From the NCBI GenBank assembly GCA_020697025.1, contig JAJFBO010000018.1:1-10454 (forward strand): a stretch of DNA of 10,454 nucleotides, read 5' to 3'. The notes beneath the pieces are model-generated. The model was given only the letters and a program-made list of their open reading frames with translations. It was not told the DNA's origin and searched no databases. The position numbers and the translations under genes are program-made. Position 1 is the first letter of the stretch; each line of letters opens with the position of its first letter. Of this stretch, positions 1-6,391 are shown one piece after another. This DNA is from Burkholderiales bacterium (GTDB lineage: Bacteria; Pseudomonadota; Gammaproteobacteria; Burkholderiales; UBA11063).

Positions 1-1997
1 ATATTGGTGCATCTGGTTTATATGACTATCCATGGCATATCCCCAACTTAGCCTATGAGATAGAGTTTGCAACTGATCGGCGGATTTTTGCTTTATTTAA
101 CTGGTTTTTTGCAGGTGAGAGCCTGGAAACAGCTCATAAACTATCTGGAATCGATAGCTGGTTTTTAAGCCAGATACAGGAAATTGCATTATATGCTAAC
201 TTTCTTGAAGGACAGGAACTTAATTTTGATAACTTACTTGCAGCAAAAAAACTAGGTTTTAGTGATTTAAGTATTGCTAAACTAATAAAACAAACTGAAA
301 GTTTTGTTAGGGAAAGTAGATTATCCTTGGGCATTATACCAAAAGTCAAACAAATTGATACTATGGCTGGTGAATTTAGTGCTAAAACTAATTATTTATA
401 CCTGACTTATCACGGTACTCACAATGATATAGGTAAATCGGAAGATAATTTATGTATTATTGGCTCTGGGCCATATTCAATTGGTTCTTCAGTTGAATTT
501 GACTGGTGTACCGTAAATTTGGCCAGACAATTTAGGGCAAATAATGAACAGGTAATTATTATTAACTCTAATCCGGAAACAGTTTCAACTGATTACGATG
601 AATCAAACAGGTTATATTTTGAACCTTTATCACTAGAGCGTGTACGGGATATTCTTGATTTTGAGAAACCTGGCGGTATATGTGTAAGTGTGGGCGGGCA
701 AGCTGCAAATAATCTTGCGTATCCTTTACATGCGGCTAAATATCCTATTTTGGGCACTTCTCCGGTTGATATCGACATTGCTGAAAATCGCGAAAAATTT
801 TCTACTTTATTAGGCGAAAAAGGCATTGATCAGCCGCGTTGGGTAAAAGCATTAAATCTGGCAGATGCCCAGGATTTTATTTTAGAGGTTGGGTTACCGG
901 TACTTATTCGCCCATCTTATGTGTTATCTGGCGCTGCCATGAAAGTTGTATTTGATGAAGATACTTTGCAGGATTATTTAAAAGAAGCATTTTTAATTTC
1001 CAAGGAACATCCGGTAGTAATTAGTGAATTTATTGAAAACGCCAAAGAGCTTGAAATAGACGGTGTAGCATCTGCAGGAAAGATATTAATTCATACGGTG
1101 AGTGAACATGTTGAAAATGCAGGTATTCATTCCGGAGATGCAACGATTATTTTTCCACCGGAACGCTTATATTTAAAAACTGTATTAAAATCAAAAACCA
1201 TTGCGGATCAAATTGTATCAGGCTTAAATATCAATGGGCCATTCAATATGCAATTTATAGCAAAAAATAATGAAATAAAAGTCATTGAATGTAATGTTCG
1301 TGCTTCTCGTTCTTTCCCGTTTATTTCAAAAGTCACCGGTACAGATTTAATTGAAATTACGGCTAAAGTATTGTTGGGTAATGCGCCTAAAGATATTTAT
1401 AATCCTCTTAACACTAATTTTATTGGAGTTAAATCGCCAGTATTTTCATATAACCGGTTCAAAGGGTCCGACCCGGTTGCCCAGGTTGAAATGTCTTCTA
1501 CCGGCGAAGTTGCCTATATTGGTCATGATATTTTAGAGTCATTTTATATGTCGTGGTGTGCAACTGGCCAGGAAATTAAAGGCAAGACTATTTTATTGTG
1601 CCTTAATGATAAATTTAAGGAGAAATTACTCCCGATAATAAAAACATTATTTGAGCAGGGCTGGAAATTTGTGGCAACAGAGGGTACCCATGACTTTCTG
1701 GTTGGCTATGGTATTTTATCTAAATGCGTATTTAAAGTATCTGATCAGACTGAACCAAACATTCAAAAAACTATCGCCAAACGTGAAGTTGATCTGATTA
1801 TTGACTTGCCTCCTGATATGTATACATCGGCTAAAGGAAGTGATGGTTTTGTTATAAGACGTTTAGCTATTGATTATCATTTACCATTAATTACAAATTT
1901 TCAACTAGCTGAAATGCTTTTGGAAAGTTTAACAATTTATTACGATAAGCCGCCAGTTATTAAATCTTATAATGAATATTTGCAGGGAATGCATTGA
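1..1997 (+). CDS. carB: Carbamoyl-phosphate synthase large subunit, C-terminal part (5' end outside window)
   Basis: The reading frame is open from base 3 to the TGA at 1995-1997, giving about 664 of the roughly 1,070 residues usual for CarB. The enzyme makes carbamoyl phosphate from bicarbonate, glutamine-derived ammonia and two ATP, for pyrimidines and arginine. The visible order is the oligomerisation domain (bases 3 to about 400), the second ATP-grasp half (about 450-1570) and the MGS-like allosteric domain (about 1580-1990). Motifs seen are KQIDTMAGEF, GSGPYSIGSSVEFDWC, NPETVSTDYD, RPSYVLSGAAM, SEHVENAGIHSGDAT and ECNVRASRSFPF. From memory these match the CAD/CPS1 and Bacteroidetes type (SSVEFDWC, SRSFPF) rather than E. 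coli (GQGIEFDYC, ARTVPF). The TTG at 327 is an internal Leu codon, not a start. The stop overlaps the pyrB start by one base. The small subunit gene carA is not in view and may lie upstream. Confidence 0.96.
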   Translation, partial: IGASGLYDYPWHIPNLAYEIEFATDRRIFALFNWFFAGESLETAHKLSGIDSWFLSQIQEIALYANFLEGQELNFDNLLAAKKLGFSDLSIAKLIKQTESFVRESRLSLGIIPKVKQIDTMAGEFSAKTNYLYLTYHGTHNDIGKSEDNLCIIGSGPYSIGSSVEFDWCTVNLARQFRANNEQVIIINSNPETVSTDYDESNRLYFEPLSLERVRDILDFEKPGGICVSVGGQAANNLAYPLHAAKYPILGTSPVDIDIAENREKFSTLLGEKGIDQPRWVKALNLADAQDFILEVGLPVLIRPSYVLSGAAMKVVFDEDTLQDYLKEAFLISKEHPVVISEFIENAKELEIDGVASAGKILIHTVSEHVENAGIHSGDATIIFPPERLYLKTVLKSKTIADQIVSGLNINGPFNMQFIAKNNEIKVIECNVRASRSFPFISKVTGTDLIEITAKVLLGNAPKDIYNPLNTNFIGVKSPVFSYNRFKGSDPVAQVEMSSTGEVAYIGHDILESFYMSWCATGQEIKGKTILLCLNDKFKEKLLPIIKTLFEQGWKFVATEGTHDFLVGYGILSKCVFKVSDQTEPNIQKTIAKREVDLIIDLPPDMYTSAKGSDGFVIRRLAIDYHLPLITNFQLAEMLLESLTIYYDKPPVIKSYNEYLQGMH

Positions 1998-2890
1998 TGC
2001 ATAATTTAATTTCGATTTCTGATTTGTCTAAAAATGAGATTTTAAATATCTTGAACCTGGCAAATGAATTTAAACAAGGCAGAGTAAGTGATATTTTATC
2101 CAAACGTATAATTGCCTCTTGTTTTTTTGAAGCTTCAACCCGTACAAGACTATCTTTTGACTCAGCAATACAGCGCCTTGGTGGCAAGGTAATCGGCTTT
2201 GCCGATAGTAATGCAACATCTCTTGCCAATAAAGGGGAAAGCTTATCTGATACACTTAAAATTATTGGTGCTTATGCTGATGCCATGATTATTCGTCATC
2301 CGCAAGATGGCGCAGCAAGATTAGCTCATGATGTGTGTAATATCCCAATAATTAATGCCGGGGACGGGGCAAACCAGCATCCGACCCAAACATTACTTGA
2401 TTTATTCGCAATCATGTATACACAAGGTAGAATGGAAGAGATAAATTTGGGCATTATGGGTGATTTAAAGCATGGCCGGACTGTACGCTCTTTAATTGAT
2501 GCTGCTAAATTATTTAATATGAATTTATTTTTAATTGCTCCTAAAGAACTGCGTATGGATCATGACCAATTATTTTCATTAAAACAAGCATCTATTAGTT
2601 ACTCATTTCATAATAACGCTGAAGAAATTATTGATAAATTAGATTGTTTATATCTAACCCGGGTGCAAAGAGAACGTTTTATTGATAATGAAAATATAAA
2701 TTTTGATTCTTATTGTATTAATTCAGGCACACTGGATAAGGCAAAGCCTAATTTAAAAATTTTGCATCCACTTCCAAGAAGGGAAGAGCTGCCAGAAGTT
2801 ATAGATGATACCCCATTTGCACATTATTTTCAGCAAGCTGCAGATGGCTTATATGTAAGAATGGCATTGCTGGAAATACTTTTTACATAA
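1997..2890 (+). CDS. pyrB: Aspartate carbamoyltransferase catalytic subunit
   Basis: This 297-residue protein is close to the 311 residues of E. coli PyrB and looks alike throughout. It condenses carbamoyl phosphate with aspartate to carbamoyl aspartate, the committed step of pyrimidine synthesis. The carbamoyl-phosphate loop STRTR is at residues 47-51 inside SCFFEASTRTRLSFD, HPTQT is at 128-132 and HPLPR at 257-261. GDLKHGRTVRSL and YLTRVQRERF mark the aspartate domain. I chose the ATG at 1997 because it overlaps the carB stop as TGATG and has AGGGA about 9 bases upstream, which suggests translational coupling. An in-frame TTG at 1994 would add only one residue. The following pyrI gene makes this a class-B enzyme, expected to form a dodecamer of catalytic and regulatory chains in the cytoplasm. 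Confidence 0.97.
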   Translation: MHNLISISDLSKNEILNILNLANEFKQGRVSDILSKRIIASCFFEASTRTRLSFDSAIQRLGGKVIGFADSNATSLANKGESLSDTLKIIGAYADAMIIRHPQDGAARLAHDVCNIPIINAGDGANQHPTQTLLDLFAIMYTQGRMEEINLGIMGDLKHGRTVRSLIDAAKLFNMNLFLIAPKELRMDHDQLFSLKQASISYSFHNNAEEIIDKLDCLYLTRVQRERFIDNENINFDSYCINSGTLDKAKPNLKILHPLPRREELPEVIDDTPFAHYFQQAADGLYVRMALLEILFT

Positions 2891-2922
2891 GAACTATGAT
2901 ATTACATTTATAGCAAAATATA

Positions 2923-2961
2923 ATGAAAATTCGTTATTTATACTATGTTATGGTTTATTAA
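2923..2961 (+). other. Possible 12-codon leader ORF before pyrI
   Basis: A short frame reads MKIRYLYYVMVY and then TAA. It contains four Tyr codons and its transcript is rich in U. Its stop codon ends on the first base of the hairpin at 2961-2989. No good ribosome binding site precedes it, and an ORF of this length is common by chance in AT-rich DNA, so translation is only a possibility. It is listed because E. coli pyrBI is controlled by a leader peptide, U-rich pausing and an attenuator, although there the control lies before pyrB and not before pyrI. Confidence 0.15.
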
Positions 2962-2989
2962 TATCGCCGATTTTATCCGGGAACGATAT
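2961..2989 (+). promoter_or_regulatory. Hairpin in the pyrB-pyrI gap
   Basis: ATATCG at 2961-2966 pairs with CGATAT at 2984-2989. The inner CCG at 2967-2969 pairs with CGG at 2978-2980. This leaves an 8-base loop and a GAA bulge on the 3' side. A run of six T lies further on at 3007-3012, too far from the stem for a classic intrinsic terminator. It could be an attenuator-like or processing element that sets the PyrI:PyrB ratio, which is inference. Confidence 0.35.
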
Positions 2990-3027
2990 CCATAAATCTG
3001 CTTCAATTTTTTGTTTGAGAATTTACT

Positions 3028-3480
3028 ATGAAAAAACATATTGCTGATCTTGAAAATGGTATAAATATTGACCATATTCCACATGGGAATGCATTGTTTA
3101 TAATTCAGGCATTACATTTATTTAACTCGGATAAACAAGTTGGGGTTGGTTTGAATTTGCCAAGTAATCGACTTGGTCGTAAGGATTTACTTAAAATTGC
3201 CGAATATTACTTAAATGACAATGATAAACAGATGATTAGTTTATTTGCACCTAATGCAACATTATCTGTAATAAAAGATTATAAAGTTATAGAAAAGATG
3301 GTTTTATCTCTGCCAAAAGAAATAAATAATTTGGTTATCTGTCCAAATAAAAGATGTGTATCAAAACAATATAAGAGTAAATTTATTACTTTAACTAATA
3401 GGAAACAGGAAATTAAGGTAAAATGTCATTACTGTGAACAAGAGTTTTTATTAGATAATATTAAACAATATAATATATAG
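3028..3480 (+). CDS. pyrI: Aspartate carbamoyltransferase regulatory subunit
   Basis: The 150-residue product matches PyrI (153 residues in E. coli) along its whole length. It binds CTP, UTP and ATP and transmits feedback control to PyrB, but has no catalysis of its own. The N-terminal allosteric domain shows IDHIPHGNALF and GLNLPSNRLGRKDLLKI. The C-terminal zinc domain has the expected four cysteines: C105 and C110 in CPNKRC, and C133 and C136 in CHYC. The start at 3028 is preceded by only a weak GAGA about 8 bases upstream. Unlike the tight carB-pyrB junction, this gene sits 137 bp after pyrB, so it may have its own control or depend on read-through. Confidence 0.96.
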   Translation: MKKHIADLENGINIDHIPHGNALFIIQALHLFNSDKQVGVGLNLPSNRLGRKDLLKIAEYYLNDNDKQMISLFAPNATLSVIKDYKVIEKMVLSLPKEINNLVICPNKRCVSKQYKSKFITLTNRKQEIKVKCHYCEQEFLLDNIKQYNI

Positions 3481-3486
3481 GCGCAT

Positions 3487-4707
3487 ATGACTAAAATTTT
3501 AAATGTATTAACTACCCTTGAAGAGCGTCGCGACTTTAATCTAAATGATGGAAATAACCAGATTATTGATGGCAGTAAGCTGGTAGTTTTTCCAGGCTTA
3601 ATTGATCCACATGTACATTTCCGCGTACCGGGCATGGAATATAAAGAAGATTGGATAACTGGAAGCAGGGCTGCATTTAATGGTGGATATACAACAGTTT
3701 TTGATATGCCAAATACTAAACCCGCAACTACAACTTATGAACGCCTACAGGAAAAAACAATATTAATTAACAAACAGATAGTGCAATCTGAATTACCATT
3801 AAATTATCGTTTATTTTTTGGAGCAGATAAAAATAATTTTCAGGAAATTGTTAGAGTTAAAGACCAGATTGCAGGAATTAAAATTTTTATGGGCGCATCA
3901 ACTGGTGATTTACTCATGGATGATGAAAGCAGTATGCATGCTGTCTATGCCATAGCTAAGGCGTTTAATTTACCAATTGCCTTGCATGCCGAAGATGAAC
4001 AAATTATCCGCAGTAATACTGAAAAATATAAAAATGAAACTGATTTTAAATATCATTCAATAATTAGAAGTGAAGCTGCTGCTGTTACTGCAGTACAACT
4101 GGTTATCAAGCTGGCTAAAATTTATAATGTTAAATCATATATCTTACATTTAAGCACAAAAGCTGAGATTGATTTAATTCGTGCAGCTAAAAATGAAAAT
4201 ATTCCGGTATATGCAGAAACTTGTGCTCATTATTTATTTTTGGATAACAGTATGTACAACAAACTATCTGGTCTAGCCAAAATGAATCCTCCACTTCGCT
4301 CTCATGAAGACCAAAATTATTTATGGGAAGCCATAAATGATGGCACAATTGATATTATTGCCTCAGATCATGCCCCGCATACTTTGAGCGAAAAAGAACA
4401 GCATTTATGTAAATGTCCATCAGGTATACCTGGAATTGAAACTACTGTTCCACTGATGTTAACAGCCTATAAACAAGGTAGAGTTAGCTTAGAAAGGTTA
4501 GAAAGTTTGCTTTACACTAATGCTAAAGATTTGTTTAATTTACCGTCTAGTCATAATTTAGTATTTGCTAATATTGAAGACTATTATCTTCTAACTAACG
4601 ATAGATTATATACTAAAGTTAAATGGTCGCCCTTTAGCGGCATGAATTTAACTGGTTATCCGGAATATATTTTTGCTAACAATAAATTGTTTTTATTCAA
4701 GAAATAA
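3487..4707 (+). CDS. pyrC: Dihydroorotase, class I type
   Basis: This 406-residue amidohydrolase reversibly cyclises carbamoyl aspartate to dihydroorotate, the third step of pyrimidine synthesis. The metal-binding HxH is in DPHVHFR (H42, H44). K132 in GIKIFMGAST is the likely carboxylated lysine, although I place it by motif alone. H167 (LHAED) and H221 (LHLST) are the next ligands, and D294 in SDHAPH is the catalytic aspartate. All key residues are therefore present and the enzyme should be active. Length and motifs fit the long class I enzymes rather than the roughly 348-residue E. coli PyrC. The KIFMGASTGDLL segment resembles Bacteroidetes homologues as I recall them. The gene starts 6 bases after the pyrI stop, with AGG overlapping that stop as the ribosome binding site. 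Confidence 0.94.
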   Translation: MTKILNVLTTLEERRDFNLNDGNNQIIDGSKLVVFPGLIDPHVHFRVPGMEYKEDWITGSRAAFNGGYTTVFDMPNTKPATTTYERLQEKTILINKQIVQSELPLNYRLFFGADKNNFQEIVRVKDQIAGIKIFMGASTGDLLMDDESSMHAVYAIAKAFNLPIALHAEDEQIIRSNTEKYKNETDFKYHSIIRSEAAAVTAVQLVIKLAKIYNVKSYILHLSTKAEIDLIRAAKNENIPVYAETCAHYLFLDNSMYNKLSGLAKMNPPLRSHEDQNYLWEAINDGTIDIIASDHAPHTLSEKEQHLCKCPSGIPGIETTVPLMLTAYKQGRVSLERLESLLYTNAKDLFNLPSSHNLVFANIEDYYLLTNDRLYTKVKWSPFSGMNLTGYPEYIFANNKLFLFKK

Positions 4708-4716
4708 ATAAATCTT

Positions 4717-5247
4717 ATGACCCTAAAACCGCGAATTTTTAAAATCAATATTCAAATTGCTGATATGGACCGGCATTATTATCATGATCATCTGCTAACA
4801 ATTGCCCAGCATCCCTCTGAAACTGATGAGCGCATGATGGTGCGTATTCTGGCCTTTGCACTTAATGCCAATAATAACTTAAGTTTTGCTGATGGGATAA
4901 GTGATGCCAATAGTGCAGATTTATGGGATAAGGATTATAATAGCCAAATTGCCTTATGGATTAGCGTTGGCTTACCTGATGAAAAAATTATCCGTAAAGC
5001 AGTAAGCAGATCTAAACAAGTTATTATTTATAGTTATGGCGGCAAGCCGGTAACTATATGGTGGAGTAAATTAAAACTAAATGACTATCCTAATTTGAAG
5101 GTAATTAATCTTTTAGAAGAAAATACTAAAGAGCTTGCTTTATTATTATCGCGGGGTATGAAGATGAATTTTACTATAAGCGAAGGTGAAATCATGGTAT
5201 CTAATGACGCTGCTTGCCTGAATATCACGCCCCAAATATTAAAGTAA
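4717..5247 (+). CDS. yaeQ: YaeQ family protein
   Basis: The 176-residue product aligns with E. coli YaeQ (about 181 residues) from end to end. Shared stretches are HPSETDERMMVRILAF (residues about 32-47), IALWISVGLPDEKIIRKA and the IWW motif near the middle. YaeQ proteins have a PD-(D/E)XK nuclease-like fold and were noted as multicopy suppressors of rfaH loss, but their biochemical role is not firmly known, so no activity is assigned here. The family is mainly proteobacterial, which helps place the organism. It starts 9 bases after the pyrC stop with a poor ribosome binding site, so it is probably co-transcribed at the tail of the pyrimidine operon. It has no known link to that pathway. Confidence 0.93.
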   Translation: MTLKPRIFKINIQIADMDRHYYHDHLLTIAQHPSETDERMMVRILAFALNANNNLSFADGISDANSADLWDKDYNSQIALWISVGLPDEKIIRKAVSRSKQVIIYSYGGKPVTIWWSKLKLNDYPNLKVINLLEENTKELALLLSRGMKMNFTISEGEIMVSNDAACLNITPQILK

Positions 5248-5276
5248 AAAAGTACTTGCCATATTTTATATGGCAA
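5245..5276. terminator. Shared hairpin terminator between convergent genes
   Basis: TTGCCATAT at 5256-5264 pairs perfectly with ATATGGCAA at 5268-5276 around a TTT loop. On the minus strand the stem is followed within a few bases by six T (A run at 5246-5251), so it is a good intrinsic terminator for the gene at 5297-6025. On the plus strand it follows yaeQ directly but has no clean T run (CCATTTATAAT), so termination of the pyr operon there is less certain. Confidence 0.65.
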
Positions 5277-5296
5277 CCATTTATAATATTAAAATG

Positions 5297-6025
5297 CTAA
5301 TAATTGTTATAATTAGATAGCTTATCAAATACTGCTTTTGAGTTCCAGGTATCTTGATTAGCACCAGCAGCTACTATATCACTGTATAATCCGCACTTGG
5401 CTTCATAGCTTAGTAGTTCCCCATTTTTATATATTTCCCATAATTTAGAATCTGAATATAGTTTCCTTGCAACTTTATAGTAGTTACCGTCACTGGACGT
5501 CCATCCGTATTGTGTTCCTATATCGTGATTTAGAAGTCCAGGAAAAGAGTTTTTTTTCTCTATATTAGATTGAGTATCAAGATTAGTCATAATATTTTCA
5601 GAAGTATAGACTTCACCACTACCCTTAATATTGCTCCAAGCTAAAAATTTATATACATATTTACCTTCACTTTTATCATACAAAAAAATACAAACATGTT
5701 CTAATTTGTTATCAATTACAACTCCGCCTGAGCTACCACAACCTTGAATAATATTTTTCATATCACTATTATGCATACTCGCATTATAGTCACACACATT
5801 AGCTTCACTCCAGCTACTTTTCTCGAGAGAGTTGCCTTCAGGGCAAACTGTGTCACTTACCCAAGATGCGTAGCTATCCATTTTAAACCAAATCGTAGAT
5901 TTTTTTTCACAACAAATATATTTTTTGTTTGTATCCCGGTAACATTGAGCTTTTCTTGCTTCAACATAAGAAGAACAGCAAATGCTAAAAAAAATCAATG
6001 ACAATATAGCTTTGGGTTTATTCAT
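5297..6025 (-). CDS. Secreted cysteine-rich protein of unknown family
   Basis: I do not recognise this 242-residue protein. Its N-terminus is a convincing Sec signal peptide: MNKPK, then a hydrophobic core (AILSLIFFSIC), then a cleavage-like VEA at residues 21-23. The mature part has eight cysteines (28, 38, 39, 61, 78, 96, 112, 211), which could form four disulfides outside the cytoplasm. It is also rich in Ser, Asn, Lys, Tyr and Trp, and the C-terminal half looks like a beta-rich domain with many aromatic residues. I chose the ATG at 6025 because AAAAGG lies 8 bases upstream; a GTG at 6034 would abut that site. The gene is alone on the minus strand, convergent with yaeQ and divergent from the lipoprotein gene. 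It could be an inhibitor, adhesin or effector, and nothing here decides which. Confidence 0.8.
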   Translation of the reverse strand: MNKPKAILSLIFFSICCSSYVEARKAQCYRDTNKKYICCEKKSTIWFKMDSYASWVSDTVCPEGNSLEKSSWSEANVCDYNASMHNSDMKNIIQGCGSSGGVVIDNKLEHVCIFLYDKSEGKYVYKFLAWSNIKGSGEVYTSENIMTNLDTQSNIEKKNSFPGLLNHDIGTQYGWTSSDGNYYKVARKLYSDSKLWEIYKNGELLSYEAKCGLYSDIVAAGANQDTWNSKAVFDKLSNYNNY

Positions 6026-6054
6026 AATATGCACCTTTTAAATAATTATAATCA

Positions 6055-6067
6055 ATGTACAGTACAT
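6055..6067. promoter_or_regulatory. 13-bp palindrome ATGTAC-A-GTACAT
   Basis: Two perfect 6-bp arms flank a single central A, 30 bp upstream of the minus-strand start codon at 6025. On the minus strand a perfect TATAAT follows directly (6050 to 6045), so the palindrome falls inside what would be a 17-bp promoter spacer. The matching -35 is poor, and a start site from that -10 would cut into the ribosome binding site. An operator role is therefore plausible but unproven. Confidence 0.35.
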
Positions 6068-6099
6068 AATTCATACCGCACTATTTTACTTAAGCTATT

Positions 6100-6128
6100 A
6101 GTATAAACTGATAATTAAAAATAAACAA
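6100..6128 (-). promoter_or_regulatory. Candidate promoter for the secreted-protein gene
   Basis: On the minus strand TTGTTT (6128 to 6123) and TATACT (6105 to 6100) are separated by exactly 17 bp. The -10 has one mismatch to consensus. The -35 keeps TTG but differs at the other three bases. Transcription would start near 6093 and give a leader of about 68 bases that carries the palindrome at 6055-6067. AT-rich DNA yields such matches often. Confidence 0.3.
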
Positions 6129-6140
6129 TACGGAATTTCC

Positions 6141-6162
6141 GGTAAAGAGTTTTTTCTTTACC
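6141..6162. repeat. Perfect 8-bp hairpin in the divergent region
   Basis: GGTAAAGA at 6141-6148 and TCTTTACC at 6155-6162 are exact inverted copies around a GTTTTT loop. A second small inverted repeat (CGGAA-T-TTCCG, 6131-6141) abuts it on the left. No T run follows on either strand, so a terminator is unlikely. It could be an operator or a boundary between the divergent transcription units. Confidence 0.5.
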
Positions 6163-6206
6163 AGCCCGAGTTTTGGATAAACAAAAACTAATCTGCATAA
6201 GTATAT

Positions 6207-6237
6207 GATAAGTGATAAAATAATGAGAATCAATTAA
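6207..6237 (+). promoter_or_regulatory. Fur-box-like element upstream of the lipoprotein gene
   Basis: The best register is 6219-6237, where AATAAT-GAGAAT-C-AATTAA matches 13 of 19 positions of the classical Fur box. The first two hexamers each match 5 of 6, and the third is poor. Two further GATAAT-like hexamers lie just upstream (GATAAG at 6207, GATAAA at 6214), so the block is an array of Fur-type half-sites. The element is about 155 bp before the chosen start codon and could overlap or lie upstream of the promoter. This rests on pattern matching in AT-rich DNA. Confidence 0.35.
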
Positions 6238-6250
6238 AAATTATTTTTAG

Positions 6251-6302
6251 AGTTTTACTTAATAATCAAACTACCTATAAAATTAGTTATAGTTTTACTT
6301 AA
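6251..6302 (+). repeat. Direct repeat of AGTTTTACTTAA, 40 bp apart
   Basis: The 12-mer occurs at 6251-6262 and again at 6291-6302. In each copy TTTTAC is followed after exactly 17 bp by a -10-like hexamer, TATAAA at 6276-6281 and TATGAT at 6316-6321. The pair may be tandem weak promoters or two activator sites for the lipoprotein gene. Confidence 0.35.
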
Positions 6303-6391
6303 ACTTATATGAAAGTATGATTTATTTATTAGTTAGCTATATAATTAATTTTTTGGTTATCTCATCTCATAAAATTTTTGTGGAATTTGAA

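Larger units (their letters stand above)
6026..6391. other. 366-bp divergent intergenic region
   Basis: No gene is supported here. It separates the minus-strand secreted-protein gene from the plus-strand lipoprotein gene and must carry both promoters. It holds the separately listed elements: a 13-bp palindrome, a promoter-like pair on the minus strand, a perfect hairpin, a Fur-box-like array and a 12-bp direct repeat. The rest is very AT-rich. Confidence 0.8.

Noticed and set aside
327..1997. A separate 556-residue gene starting at TTG 327
   Set aside because: The same frame is open back to base 3 and encodes the CarB oligomerisation domain, so the TTG is an internal Leu codon.
5728..5742. 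GCGSSGG in the secreted protein as a trypsin-like GDSGG motif
   Set aside because: The Asp is missing, the spacing differs, and no His or Asp motif of a serine protease is evident.
5744..6001. Plus-strand 85-residue frame opposite the secreted-protein gene
   Set aside because: It lies inside a gene with a signal peptide and ribosome binding site on the other strand, and its product looks random.
6317..6391. Upstream ATG start for the lipoprotein
   Set aside because: It adds 25 residues before an otherwise typical lipoprotein signal, lacks a good ribosome binding site and overlaps promoter-like sequence.
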